Below, piece by piece: positions 7,749 to 16,528 of a stretch of DNA of 64,000 nucleotides (positions are counted from its first letter, which is position 1; every line of letters starts with the position of its first letter). Origin of the DNA: Hugenholtzia roseola DSM 9546 (lineage in GTDB: Bacteria; Bacteroidota; Bacteroidia; Cytophagales; Bernardetiaceae). Location: assembly GCF_000422585.1 (NCBI RefSeq), contig NZ_AUGI01000035.1, positions 1-64,000 on the forward strand. Reading direction: 5' to 3'. Below the pieces are notes generated by a model. The model made no database searches. It was not told the origin of the DNA and saw only the letters and a list, made by a program, of their open reading frames with translations. A program made the position numbers and the translations under genes.

Positions 7749-8168
7749 ATGAGCCACAAGTTTCATAAATTTTATTTATTGATAACCGCTTTTGTAATAG
7801 CCTCCTTTGCACCTGTATTTTTTTTAGGTACGATGCTCAATACGTCCGAACCCGCTCGCTGGACGCTCGACCTTTTAGCCTTCCCCCTCGATGGCAGTCA
7901 GGACTACCAAGCCCCTACAACACGCTTTTTATCAGCCCTCACAGGCGGCTTTTTGTTGGGTTGGGGCATCACCATTTTAGGGTTGCGACATTGGGTTTAT
8001 GACCTTGCACCCGAAGGCGTAAGAAAGTCTGTCGTCTTGGGTACAGTGGCATGGTTTTGCTTAGATAGCGCAGGCTCTATCGCCGCAGGGCATCTTTCTA
8101 ATGCCTTTTTCAATGTCTTGGTGCTTTTGGTTGCGATAGCTCCTTTCTATAAGCCTGCTAAAAATTAG
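7749..8168 (+). CDS. Small multi-pass membrane protein
   Basis: A 139-residue protein with about four hydrophobic segments: 7-27 (LLITAFVIASFAPVFFLG), about 65-85, 95-115 and 118-135 (NVLVLLVAIAPFY). I start at the ATG at 7749 (MSHKFHKF). An upstream in-frame codon would add only ten polar residues. It is not recognised as a named family. It lies directly downstream of the TetR regulator and may be co-transcribed with it. Confidence 0.7.
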   Translation: MSHKFHKFYLLITAFVIASFAPVFFLGTMLNTSEPARWTLDLLAFPLDGSQDYQAPTTRFLSALTGGFLLGWGITILGLRHWVYDLAPEGVRKSVVLGTVAWFCLDSAGSIAAGHLSNAFFNVLVLLVAIAPFYKPAKN

Positions 8169-8264
8169 TTTTATTTTTTACTACAAAACAGACAGATAGC
8201 GCAATGCTGCAATTTTTCAGCATTGTAATCGTAAAAAAAAGATGCACCTCGCCTCTTTATGGCA

Positions 8265-8412
8265 GCAAGGTTAGGTTCTGCCAAAAACCTTGTGTTGTCA
8301 TATTAGAAACAAAATAAAACTTTAAACCCTAAGTATCTTGAAGAAACTTAGGGTTTGTTTTTGGCTTTTCTATTTCAATCCAATTTCAGAAAAGGGCATG
8401 TCTTTCCGCCCT
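8265..8412 (-). repeat. Family A repeat, diverged copy
   Basis: Same module order as other A copies read on this strand: a GTTCTGCCAAAAACC end, AGAAACAAAATAAAACTTT, a hairpin AAACCCTAAG (8324-8333) / CTTAGGGTTT (8347-8356), then TATTTCAATCCAATTTCAG. The hairpin lies between two convergent genes and probably also terminates transcription. Confidence 0.6.
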
Positions 8413-8432
8413 TCCCTTTTTGTTTACACTCT

Positions 8433-9275
8433 CTACCAATCTGGTTTTGAAGGGTCTCTGGGCTTGGTTACTTTGCGCTGATTTTGTTGTAGATACTGCA
8501 CTTCGCTATTTTTCATGGCATCGAGTATCATTTGCGCCTTTTCAGGGGAAATATTGAGTTCTTTGAGTTGGTCTTCTGCCGACTTCATCTCTTGCCCGTC
8601 TTGTGCGTCGCCTTTTTGATTTTGCTCGGCTTCTTTATCTTCTGGCTCTTCTTTGGCTTGTTCTTGTTGGTCGGATTGCTGCTGCTGCTGTTGTTCTTGC
8701 TGCTGGTCTTGGTCTTGATTTTGCTGATTTTGTTGGTTTTGCTGCTCCTGCTGCTTTTGTTGCTCGATAAGCCTTTTGAGAAGTTCGTAATTGTGGCGTG
8801 CCTCTTTGTTTTGGGGATTTGCTCTAAGGGCTTCTTTAAAATGATTAAGTGCTTCGGCAAGAAACTGCTTCTGAACTTTGGCAGCCTGCTCGCCTTTGAG
8901 ATTTTGGGGCTGATGGCTGGCTTTCATCACACCAAGCTGCAAATTTGCCAACGACTTGACGTGCGGCTCTTTGGTTTTGTGCGCTTGATTGTAATAAATA
9001 ACGGCGGCAGTATCGGAAAGATTAAAATAAGAGTGAGCCAAATCGAGTGCTACGGCATCTTGGCTGACAAGTTCTTCGTTGCCTAAAAGGTAGCGGAAAG
9101 CGCGTGCCGAACTTTTGTAGTCTTGCTCTTGATAGGATACTGTTCCTTCTCTGATGCTCTTATTTACTTCGTTGATAGCCAAAGGATTCCACTTGACCCA
9201 ATCGGAGGGAACTTGTAAGGTTATCAGACCCAAAGAAGAAAAAAGAGAAGCCATTAAAAGAGAGATACCTTTCAT
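8433..9275 (-). CDS. BatC-like TPR protein with Gln-rich linker
   Basis: A 280-residue protein with a short hydrophobic N-terminal leader, TPR repeats about residues 35-170, a very Gln/Asn-rich low-complexity stretch about 170-205 and a charged Glu/Lys segment. It ends in the PSKPDW-type tail seen in BatC proteins of the Bacteroides aerotolerance (Bat) operon. No batA, batB, batD or batE gene is adjacent, so it stands apart from the usual operon. It is probably a periplasmic or inner-membrane scaffold. The role is inferred from the family only. Confidence 0.7.
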   Translation of the reverse strand: MKGISLLMASLFSSLGLITLQVPSDWVKWNPLAINEVNKSIREGTVSYQEQDYKSSARAFRYLLGNEELVSQDAVALDLAHSYFNLSDTAAVIYYNQAHKTKEPHVKSLANLQLGVMKASHQPQNLKGEQAAKVQKQFLAEALNHFKEALRANPQNKEARHNYELLKRLIEQQKQQEQQNQQNQQNQDQDQQQEQQQQQQSDQQEQAKEEPEDKEAEQNQKGDAQDGQEMKSAEDQLKELNISPEKAQMILDAMKNSEVQYLQQNQRKVTKPRDPSKPDW

Positions 9276-9455
9276 ACAATTTGACGAAGTTTTTTAGATT
9301 GAGGGTCTTTGAAGGTAGCAAAAAAGCAAACGCCCTTCAAGATTTCGAATAAACGATTCGGAATTAGCACAGCAAGATAGCTTTTTTTTCTCAAAAGTCA
9401 AGTTAAACCTTGTTAAAATTTGGCGCATGGGCAGTTTCTAAATTTTACTCTCCCC

Positions 9456-9869
9456 TTAGTGCATCTTTTCCATAAAAGATTGCAGAATCAGAACGGCACT
9501 AATTTTATCGAGGTTGCCTTTTTGCTGACGGTCTTTTCGGCTACTACCCATTTCTATCATCGTATCTAAGGCAATTTTAGAAGTAAAACGCTCATCTTCT
9601 AAATGAATAGGAATATCGGGGAAGGTTTCGGCTAATTTTTTATGAAAGGCACGCACGTGTTGGGTGTTGTTGGTATCGCTCTGGTCGAGTTTGAGCGGCA
9701 TGCCCAAGACAAAGGCTTCTACGGCTTCGGTTTTGGTATAATTTTGTAAAAAGACCAATACATCTTTGGCGTGTATAGTATCGAGGGCTGTGGCAATGAT
9801 TTTGAGCGGGTCGGTTACGGCAATGCCTACTCTTTTAGTGCCATAATCTAAGGCAAGGATTCGTCCCAT
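9456..9869 (-). CDS. ruvX: RuvX/YqgF-family putative Holliday junction resolvase
   Basis: A 137-residue RNase H-fold protein. MGRILALDYGTKRVGIAVTD carries the first catalytic aspartate and the family GxKRxGxA motif. AFVLGMPLKLDQSDTNNTQ and LEDERFTSKIA carry the later conserved residues (DERxTS). YqgF proteins act in pre-16S rRNA 5' end maturation and were predicted to be Holliday junction resolvases. I use the ATG at 9869. Upstream codons would place 21 extra residues before the conserved start. Confidence 0.9.
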   Translation of the reverse strand: MGRILALDYGTKRVGIAVTDPLKIIATALDTIHAKDVLVFLQNYTKTEAVEAFVLGMPLKLDQSDTNNTQHVRAFHKKLAETFPDIPIHLEDERFTSKIALDTMIEMGSSRKDRQQKGNLDKISAVLILQSFMEKMH

Positions 9870-9891
9870 AGGTTGTAAAAGATTTAGGATA

Positions 9892-9899
9892 CAAAGGTA
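9892..9899 (-). promoter_or_regulatory. -7 box of the ruvX promoter
   Basis: TACCTTTG on the minus strand matches TAnnTTTG and lies 23 bp upstream of the ruvX ATG. This supports the start at 9869 rather than further upstream. Confidence 0.5.
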
Positions 9900-10163
9900 G
9901 TGTTTTATTCTGTCTTGATAGGTGCTTTCCAAAACCGCGCCTTTTCAAGACCCTAAAAAAAGGCTTGCGGTTTTTAATTGCTACCAGACACAAGGATTTG
10001 ATACAGAATTTTGAAGGCGTTTTGTTAGATGTCAAATTTTAATCTAAGGAAAAATAGAGTTGGTACGGTTTTAGCCTAAGTCTTGTCGAAAACAAGGGTA
10101 AAAATAAATGCAGACCTTTTGTTCCTTCCTCCATTTAGGCACTCATTCTTCAACGCTACGACC

Positions 10164-10574
10164 ATGAAAGCTACCTTCGCCATTACTTTATTTTATTTAT
10201 TGCTTCAATTTTTTGTAGCTTCGCCTACCTTAGCACAAAGCGAGGAGGAGGTCATAGATTTTGCACAGACCGCCATAGAAAGTGGCAGTGCCAAAGAACT
10301 CATCAAATACGTGCATAGCCAAGTAGAGTTGGGATTCGGCGAAAACAGAGGCAGCTATGGCAAATCGCAGGCAGAATTTGTCTTACGCGATTTCTTTACC
10401 AAAAATCCGCCGCGTGCCTTCGAGTACGTACATAAAGGCGCATCGAAGGAAGGCTTGCGCTATGTTATCGGCAAATACACCGCCCAAGATGGCACGACCT
10501 ACCGCTCCTACATGCTCATCAAAACTTACGAGGGCAATCACGTCATAGAAACCCTCGATTTTGCCAAAGAGTAG
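10164..10574 (+). CDS. DUF4783-type secreted small protein
   Basis: A 136-residue protein with a clear signal peptide (MKATFAITLFYLLLQFF, cleavage likely after LAQ). The mature part of about 110 residues has an NTF2-like pattern: EEVIDFAQTAIESGSAKEL followed by strands around GLRYVIGKYTAQDGTTYRS and HVIETLDF. It resembles the DUF4783 family of Bacteroidota periplasmic proteins with no assigned function. I chose the ATG at 10164 because it directly begins the signal peptide. A strong terminator follows at 10666-10695. Confidence 0.75.
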   Translation: MKATFAITLFYLLLQFFVASPTLAQSEEEVIDFAQTAIESGSAKELIKYVHSQVELGFGENRGSYGKSQAEFVLRDFFTKNPPRAFEYVHKGASKEGLRYVIGKYTAQDGTTYRSYMLIKTYEGNHVIETLDFAKE

Positions 10575-10665
10575 GGCAAGCCAAAATCAAAAACGCCTTG
10601 CACACTTTTAACCTGCAAGCGAACAGACATTTTAGAGTGAGTCATTTTGTCTTTTTGAGTCGGAA

Positions 10666-10695
10666 AAAGAACCTTGCCTTGCAAGGTTTTTTTTT
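10666..10695 (+). terminator. Rho-independent terminator after the DUF4783 gene
   Basis: Stem AACCTTGC (10670-10677) / GCAAGGTT (10681-10688) with a 3-nt loop and a run of nine T ending at 10695. Confidence 0.85.
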
Positions 10696-10735
10696 GCCCC
10701 TTCAAATAAACCGCGCCTTAGTGAGGCTTTTGCAA

Positions 10736-10880
10736 AGTAATGTTGCGTTCTGCCAAAAGCCTTAAATTAGAAATGAAATAAAGTTTGGTCTGAAAACCCT
10801 TTTTCACTTCAACCTCACTTCGGAAAAGGCAAAACTTTGTCCCTACATTTGCCTCTGATTTTTAGAATTAGAATTTAAAA
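10736..10880 (-). repeat. Family A repeat, diverged copy
   Basis: Begins with AGTAATGTTGCGTTCTG, comparable to the CAGTGATGTTAAGTTCTG end. It contains GAAATGAAATAAAGTTTGG, CAACCTCACTTCGGAAAAGG and TTTGTCCCTACATTTG in family order, and ends with GATTTTTAGAATT. Confidence 0.65.
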
Positions 10881-11090
10881 CCACAACCCTAAAAGTCAGT
10901 CAGAGCGCAAAAAAACACCATTTGGGTAGGCACGCGATTGAAAGCCATAAAACGCCTTTTTTTACGAAAAAAAAGAAGACAAAGTTAAAGTTTCTTAATT
11001 CTAACGCAACAAAAAAACAAAATGCGTTCCTTTGTGTTCTTGTAGGAAACACAACACAAGTACCTACCTCTATTTTAGCCACCTAAAACC

Positions 11091-11543
11091 ATGCTCACCC
11101 AAGAAATGCAAGCTACGGAAGTTATCTACCAAGACCGTTTTGTTGAAGTATTGAAGATAGAAAACGAACCTACCCTTATCTGCAAGACCAAAGGGGGCTT
11201 TATTCCCTCCGAAGACTTCAAGATAGCTTTCGGCGCGATTGGCGAATACATCAAACACGCCGTAACGCCGATAAGGACGCTTATTTTTGACAAATCTACC
11301 CTTCGCACCTTCGACCAAAATGCCATGACTTGGTATCACATCGAATGGAAACCCAAACTTCTCTCTTTTGGCTTGCGCTTTCACAAAAAAATATTGCCGC
11401 AAGATGACTTCTTCCGAAAATCAGTAGAAATTGGAAAGGCACGCATAAAAAAAGAACACCCCCAATTCAACTTCGAAACTTTCAAGATAGAATACTATGA
11501 AAGCCTCGACGAAGCCTTAGCTGCTGCCAAAATAGCCTACTAA
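11091..11543 (+). CDS. Hypothetical protein, possibly STAS-like
   Basis: A 150-residue soluble protein that I cannot assign with confidence. The pattern of an N-terminal beta region (EVIYQDRFVEVLKIENEP), a helix and RTLIFDKSTLRTFDQNAM, then a C-terminal helix EALAAAKIAY, resembles the SpoIIAA/STAS-like small proteins of Bacteroidota that lack a phosphorylatable serine. There is no signal peptide or membrane segment. It is monocistronic with a stem-loop downstream. Confidence 0.6.
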   Translation: MLTQEMQATEVIYQDRFVEVLKIENEPTLICKTKGGFIPSEDFKIAFGAIGEYIKHAVTPIRTLIFDKSTLRTFDQNAMTWYHIEWKPKLLSFGLRFHKKILPQDDFFRKSVEIGKARIKKEHPQFNFETFKIEYYESLDEALAAAKIAY

Positions 11544-11558
11544 GCCGCTCAAAGATAA

Positions 11559-11607
11559 AAAAGAAGACTACTTTTTATTCTGTCCCCCCCTAAAAAAGTC
11601 TTCTTTT
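11559..11607 (+). terminator. Stem-loop terminator after the hypothetical gene
   Basis: AAAAGAAGACT (11559-11569) pairs perfectly with AGTCTTCTTTT (11597-11607). The loop is long (27 nt), so efficiency is uncertain. Confidence 0.55.
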
Positions 11608-11732
11608 CAAGTCCGATTGTTTGCGTTTTGTTTTGCGTTTTTTAAATGAGAGTTATTGTAAGGTCAAGACTTGGAGAACCTCGTTGTTTTTCAAGTCTTT
11701 TTTGCATCTTTTTCACAGAATAGACACCGCCA

Positions 11733-11765
11733 TTTTGAAATTTGCTAAATATTCTCTTATCTTTG
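11733..11765 (+). promoter_or_regulatory. Promoter of the PpiD-like gene
   Basis: TTTTG (11733-11737), a 20-bp spacer and TATCTTTG (11758-11765) match the Bacteroidota consensus. The ATG lies 25 bp downstream. Confidence 0.75.
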
Positions 11766-11789
11766 CAGCCTAAAAATTTGGACACTAAG

Positions 11790-13901
11790 ATGGCAATAAT
11801 AGACTCTATTCGCAAGCGCACCGCACTTCTGCTTTTCATTATCTTGGGTGCTTTGGTCGCATTTATCCTAACCGACTTCTTTTCCTCGCGTCAATTACTT
11901 TCCCAAAAGCAAATCATTGGGGAAATTGATGGCAGAGAAGTAGAAGTTTCAGAATTTCAGAACGAACTCGAAATCCAGAAAGCTACCTACGAAATGAACG
12001 GCGGCGTAGCCCCTACACCCGAACAGATGTTCTATGTACGTGGCTTGGCTTGGGAAAATCTTATCTATAAGATTGCCTATCAGGTTGAGTTCGAAAAATT
12101 AGGCATCAACGTTACAGACGAGGAAATCGTCGATATGATTCAGGGAAATAATCCGATTCCCGAAATCGCACAATCTTTCACAAACCAACAGACAGGCAAA
12201 TTCGAACCCAAAGCCGTCGTTACTTTCCTGAAAGACTTAAACAAATACCCCGCCGACGTACAACAGCGTTTCTTGTTCATCGAGCAGAACCTGCCCCTGC
12301 GTCGTATGCGCGAAAAATATGAGGCTTTGATGGGCAAGACCGTCTATGCCACTAAATTAGAAGCCAAGCAGCGTTATACCGAGCAAAACGCCAAGCGCGA
12401 CCTTCGCTATTTGCATGTGCCTTATAGCAGCGTGCCTGATAGCGTCGTAAAAATTACGGACAGCGATTTGCAAAGTTATTACGACAATCATAAAAAAGAC
12501 TATGAAGGCGAAGCGATGGTATCTTTCGAATACGCGCTTTTCCCACTCAATCCTTCAAAAGAAGATACTGCCAAAATTGTAGGCGAACTCGAAACTTTGA
12601 AGCCTCAATTTGAAGCAACCCAAAAGGATACTTCTTTTGTCAATATGCACTCACGTGGCGGCACGCCCTTCCGCGTTTTGCGCCCCAACGAAATTCCCAA
12701 ACCTGTCGCCGACGCTGGCGCAGTAGAAGTGGGCAAGGTAGTAGGACCCGTCTTGAACGGCGATATGTACGCCCTTTACAAAGTTATCGGCGAGCGTGAA
12801 GATAGCATCTATTCTATGCGTGCTTCTCACATCTTGATTACTGCCAATAAAAACATGCCCGATAGCACACGTGCCGAAGCGAAGAAAAAGGCGCAAGATG
12901 TCCTAAACCGCGCCCTTGCAGGCGAAGACTTTGCCGCCTTAGCCGCTCAATATGGCGAAGATGGTACAAAGTCAAAAGGTGGCGATTTGGGTTGGTTTTC
13001 AGAAAAAGCCATGGTCGCACCTTTCGAAGAAGCCATTTTAGCCGCTTCTCAAAAAGGCGTATTGAAGACTTTGGTAGAAACCGAATTTGGCTATCATATC
13101 ATCAACGTAACCGAAACCAAGACCAAAAAGCAGTACGTTATGGCTGCCATCTCACGCGAATTGAACCCAAGTGCCGCTACACGCGACGCAATTTACCGCA
13201 AGGCAGGCATGCTTTCTACGGCGAAAAATGCCCAAGAATGGGAAGAGCAGTTGAAAGGTTTTGGTCAGATGAGCATACAAGCGAATGACGTTCCACAAAA
13301 TTCACGCAACATCAACAACTTGCGTGATGCCGACGTGCGCCAAGTCTTGCTTTGGGCTTTCAACGAAGAAGAAGCTAAAATCGGTCAGGTTTCAAAAGAA
13401 ATCTACGAAATTGAAAATAGCTACTTAGTCGTGATGCTCAAAGAAAGAACGGCAAAAGGGGTGCAGCCTTTGGCAAAAGTAGAAGAAAAGGTACGCGCCG
13501 AAGTCTTGAAAGAGAAAAAAGCCCTTATCATTCTATCCGAACTGAAAAAAGCAAGCGGCACGCTCGACCAAATGGCTTCTACCTATGGAAAAGGGGCGCA
13601 GGTACATTCTATGCAGGGCGTAACGCTGCACAGTTTCTCGCTCAATGCCGTAGGCAGTGCCAATAAAGCTATCGGTTGGGCATTTGCCAATGAAGCCAAT
13701 GCACAGTCAAGCCCCATTCAAGATGAAAATGGTATTACCATTGTCAAGGTAGAAAAGGTAGAAGACGCGCCCGAAATTGCCGACTATGCCTCTTACAAAG
13801 AGCAAATCGAGCAGGCAAAACGCAATGCCTCTGCCCTGAATATGCGCAAAGCCATCGAGCAAATCACGAAGGCAGAGCATAAAATTGACAAATACTATTA
13901 A
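11790..13901 (+). CDS. PpiD/SurA-like peptidyl-prolyl isomerase
   Basis: A 703-residue membrane-anchored periplasmic foldase. One N-terminal transmembrane helix (about 12-30, LLLFIILGALVAFILTDFF) precedes a SurA_N-type helical domain. A parvulin (PpiC) domain follows at about 343-450, starting SMRASHILITA, with the typical SKGGDLGWF and EFGYHIINV motifs. A C-terminal helical and beta region completes the PpiD layout. It assists folding of exported proteins in the periplasm. The start at the ATG at 11790 is fixed by the promoter at 11733-11765. A 13-bp terminator follows at 13924. Confidence 0.88.
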   Translation: MAIIDSIRKRTALLLFIILGALVAFILTDFFSSRQLLSQKQIIGEIDGREVEVSEFQNELEIQKATYEMNGGVAPTPEQMFYVRGLAWENLIYKIAYQVEFEKLGINVTDEEIVDMIQGNNPIPEIAQSFTNQQTGKFEPKAVVTFLKDLNKYPADVQQRFLFIEQNLPLRRMREKYEALMGKTVYATKLEAKQRYTEQNAKRDLRYLHVPYSSVPDSVVKITDSDLQSYYDNHKKDYEGEAMVSFEYALFPLNPSKEDTAKIVGELETLKPQFEATQKDTSFVNMHSRGGTPFRVLRPNEIPKPVADAGAVEVGKVVGPVLNGDMYALYKVIGEREDSIYSMRASHILITANKNMPDSTRAEAKKKAQDVLNRALAGEDFAALAAQYGEDGTKSKGGDLGWFSEKAMVAPFEEAILAASQKGVLKTLVETEFGYHIINVTETKTKKQYVMAAISRELNPSAATRDAIYRKAGMLSTAKNAQEWEEQLKGFGQMSIQANDVPQNSRNINNLRDADVRQVLLWAFNEEEAKIGQVSKEIYEIENSYLVVMLKERTAKGVQPLAKVEEKVRAEVLKEKKALIILSELKKASGTLDQMASTYGKGAQVHSMQGVTLHSFSLNAVGSANKAIGWAFANEANAQSSPIQDENGITIVKVEKVEDAPEIADYASYKEQIEQAKRNASALNMRKAIEQITKAEHKIDKYY

Positions 13902-13923
13902 AAATAGAGCCTCTTATTTTTTT

Positions 13924-13956
13924 AAAAAGCGAAAGGAAGCCCCTTTCGCTTTTTTT
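13924..13956 (+). terminator. Rho-independent terminator between ppiD-like and RM genes
   Basis: AAAAAGCGAAAGG (13924-13936) pairs with CCTTTCGCTTTTT (13942-13954) around a 5-nt loop, with T continuing to 13956. Confidence 0.88.
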
Positions 13957-13986
13957 GTCGAAAGATGTTTTTTAGCTAAAATTAGT

Positions 13987-13994
13987 TATTTTTG
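13987..13994 (+). promoter_or_regulatory. -7 box of the restriction-modification operon
   Basis: TATTTTTG lies 29 bp before the ATG at 14023 and just after the upstream terminator. It would give the RM genes their own transcript. No TTG at the ideal spacing. Confidence 0.45.
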
Positions 13995-14022
13995 CAAGCC
14001 TTCTCCTAACTTAGCACGTATT

Positions 14023-16527
14023 ATGGCAAAATCCAAGACCTACGATTTCGGCTCTTTCACGCAAGCCTTAGCACAAAGTGGCACAGAGGAAGATGTAAAA
14101 AGCCTTTATGCACAGCATTTTGATTTAAAATATAATACAAAAGATAGGCACGACCTCTACACTCCCGAAGTTCTTTTTGAATTTAAGTATGAAGCCCATT
14201 TCGAAACACGCAAAAATACGGCGCGAGTTTTGGCACAGATGCTCTACTATGTGCGTAGGCTTAAATTTGGGCTTACCGATAAGCGCATTTCGTCCTACCT
14301 CTGTTTGGCAGACAAAAAAGCCGCCTTGCTGCTCCCTACTGCCCTTTGGAAGGAATTTTATACAGACCCACAAGATTTGTACGATTGGGATTTAACGCCC
14401 AGCAACCCCGACACGCGCCTGATTGCAGACCTTGCCCAATCTGATAAATTGAAAAATGCAAAAGTTTTTAGTTTTGAAAGTCAGCCTGACTATGAAGTTT
14501 TTTACGAAAGACTTTCTTTGGCTTTGAAGGGAACACTCCCCTTAGAAGGTTTTGATAAAAAACTAATTACAGAAGAAAACTTCGAATCTGTATTTGTCTA
14601 TTGGAATCAAATTTTTGGCGATTCTGTCCGCAATGGCTTCAAAACGAGTCGTTATTTTGTGAGCGATATTCAGCAGGGCAATACCATTTTTTTGAAGGAG
14701 CAGAGTAAGGCTTTTTTCAGAATTGGGCAAAGTGGAGAAATCAAAGAAAAGAAAATTTTTGCCAAAGACTACGAATATTTTTGGGAAATTTATGAGCGCG
14801 TACAGGAGCCTGCCGTCATGCGAAGCATTTTGGCTAAAATTGATAGGCTTACCGACGAAACCATGCGACGCTTTCATGGCGAATTTTTCACCCCCCTACC
14901 CTTTGCGCAAAAAACCCTCGAATACATAGAAAAAACGTTGGGAAAGGCTTGGTGGAAAACAGGGAAATATCGCCTTTGGGACATGGCGGCAGGAACGGGA
15001 AACTTGGAATATCACCTGCCGACCGAAGCCTTGCCCTTTTGCTACCTTAGCACGCTTTACAAGGAAGATGTGGAGCATTGCGAAAAATTGTTTCCAAAAG
15101 CTACTATTTTTCAATACGATTATTTGAATGATGATGTTGGAAATGTCTTTTTAAATGGAAGCGCACACCTTTTCAATATCACTTGGAAACTGCCCGAAAA
15201 ACTGCGACAAGACCTTGCAGACCCCAATCTCACTTGGATTATCCTTATCAATCCGCCTTTTGCAACCAGTTCCTTAGCAGGCACAAATGAAACAAATAAG
15301 GCAGGCGTAAGTGATACAAAACTTCGCAAAATGATGCACAAAGAGAACTTGGGCGAAGTAAGTCGTGAGCTTTTCGCTCAATTTTTGTATCGCATTAAAT
15401 ACGAATTTGACAACAAAAAAACTTTTTTAGGGCTTTTTTCTACCCTCAAATATCTCAACTCGAACAACGACCAAAAATTTAGAGATACTATTTTTCAATT
15501 TAAGTTTGAGAACGGTTTTGCATTTTCTTCTGCCAACTTTTCGGGAACAAGTAAAGCCTCTCCATTCCCTGTGGGTTTTCTTTTATGGAATTTGGCAGAA
15601 CAGACTCCCATTGAAAAACAAGAACTTCGCTTAGATGTGTTCAACCATCAAGTAGAAAAAATTGGGGTGAAAGAAATTGTGGTTGCACACAGAAGTAATT
15701 TTTTAAATAAATGGATAAAAAGACCAAAAGGCATTAAAAAATTTCCGCCTTTTAGCAGTGGCATTACCATCAAACCCAATACCAAAGATGTACGGGATAG
15801 AATTAGTGAAAACTTTATCGCCTCTCTGATGTGTGCAAGTAATGATTTGCAGCATCAAAACTTTACTGCCCTGCTTTCAGGTCCTTACGTAAGTGCAGGA
15901 AGTTTGTCGATTGAACCCGACAATTTCGAAAAAGCCATGGTTGTTCATGCCGTTCGCCGTCTGCCAAAAGCCACTTGGCTTAACGACCGCGACCAATTTA
16001 TGCAGCCCCAAAAAGAAGTGCCACTACAATTTATCTTAGATGCTACTGTTTGGAATTTGTATTGTAATAGCAATCAGACAGTTGCTTTAAAAAATATAAA
16101 TTACAAAAATGAAATTTATCAGATAGAAAATCATTTTTTCCCTTTTCTGAAAGCCGAAATTTCACAATGGAAAATAAGCGATTCTGATGTACGCGATAGC
16201 CTTTTGGCTCATTCAGAGGAGCGTTTTATGGCGCAATGGTTGGAAAAAAACAAAACGCAGTTTTCCAAAGAAGCCCTTGCCGTTTTAGCGGCTGGAAAAG
16301 CACTTTGGCAATTTTATTTTGAGCGTCTAAACGAGCTTAACACGCCCAAATTTAAAATACAAACGTGGGACGCAGGCTATTGGCAAGTCAGAAATGCCCT
16401 TGCCGACCAAAATATAGGTGAAAAAGAAACGCTATTTTTAAAACAAAAGCACAACCTACTAAAAGCCAAACTTCTACCACAGGTCTATGAATTGGGCTTT
16501 TTAGCAAAAGAAAATTTGGAATATTAG
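14023..16527 (+). CDS. Type IIG-like restriction endonuclease-methyltransferase fusion
   Basis: An 834-residue protein. The N-terminal domain carries a likely PD-(D/E)xK nuclease: D44, E53 and K55 in HDLYTPEVLFEFKYE, with QxxxY (AQMLYY) about 25 residues later. After a helical linker comes an N6-adenine-type methyltransferase: FFTPLPFAQK from about 287, SAM motif DMAAGTGN at 320-327, catalytic NPPF at 410-413. The C-terminal part probably recognises DNA. This order (R-M-S) matches type IIG enzymes, with cutting and methylation in one chain. I chose the ATG at 14023. The upstream in-frame extension crosses the terminator at 13924. The next gene starts 1 bp after its stop. Confidence 0.8.
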   Translation: MAKSKTYDFGSFTQALAQSGTEEDVKSLYAQHFDLKYNTKDRHDLYTPEVLFEFKYEAHFETRKNTARVLAQMLYYVRRLKFGLTDKRISSYLCLADKKAALLLPTALWKEFYTDPQDLYDWDLTPSNPDTRLIADLAQSDKLKNAKVFSFESQPDYEVFYERLSLALKGTLPLEGFDKKLITEENFESVFVYWNQIFGDSVRNGFKTSRYFVSDIQQGNTIFLKEQSKAFFRIGQSGEIKEKKIFAKDYEYFWEIYERVQEPAVMRSILAKIDRLTDETMRRFHGEFFTPLPFAQKTLEYIEKTLGKAWWKTGKYRLWDMAAGTGNLEYHLPTEALPFCYLSTLYKEDVEHCEKLFPKATIFQYDYLNDDVGNVFLNGSAHLFNITWKLPEKLRQDLADPNLTWIILINPPFATSSLAGTNETNKAGVSDTKLRKMMHKENLGEVSRELFAQFLYRIKYEFDNKKTFLGLFSTLKYLNSNNDQKFRDTIFQFKFENGFAFSSANFSGTSKASPFPVGFLLWNLAEQTPIEKQELRLDVFNHQVEKIGVKEIVVAHRSNFLNKWIKRPKGIKKFPPFSSGITIKPNTKDVRDRISENFIASLMCASNDLQHQNFTALLSGPYVSAGSLSIEPDNFEKAMVVHAVRRLPKATWLNDRDQFMQPQKEVPLQFILDATVWNLYCNSNQTVALKNINYKNEIYQIENHFFPFLKAEISQWKISDSDVRDSLLAHSEERFMAQWLEKNKTQFSKEALAVLAAGKALWQFYFERLNELNTPKFKIQTWDAGYWQVRNALADQNIGEKETLFLKQKHNLLKAKLLPQVYELGFLAKENLEY
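14875..15265 (+). repeat. Conserved block I shared with the downstream methyltransferase
   Basis: From the FFTPLP segment through NPPFATSS the DNA is nearly identical to 16571-16961 (constant offset of 1696 bp, only scattered substitutions). It covers the catalytic methyltransferase motifs. Confidence 0.85.
16108..16527 (+). repeat. Conserved block at the 3' end shared with the downstream methyltransferase
   Basis: From YKNEIYQIENHFFPF to the stop codon the DNA is almost identical to 17804-18223, again at an offset of 1696 bp. A further identical patch encodes HAVRRLPKATWLNDRDQFMQ (15950 region against 17646 region). Confidence 0.85.
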
Positions 16528-16528
16528 T

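Larger units (their letters stand above)
10575..11090. other. Intergenic region with terminator and A-type repeat
   Basis: Contains the terminator at 10666-10695 and a diverged family A repeat at 10736-10880, then AT-rich leader DNA. I see no gene. Confidence 0.6.

Noticed and set aside
8324-8356. AAACCCTAAG motif as a telomere-like repeat
   Set aside because: It occurs once per site as a hairpin arm, not in tandem arrays, so any likeness to plant-type telomere units is chance.
8532-9086. 184-residue Leu-rich plus-strand frame
   Set aside because: It is the antisense of the Gln-rich BatC-like gene: CAG/CAA codons read as Leu in reverse.
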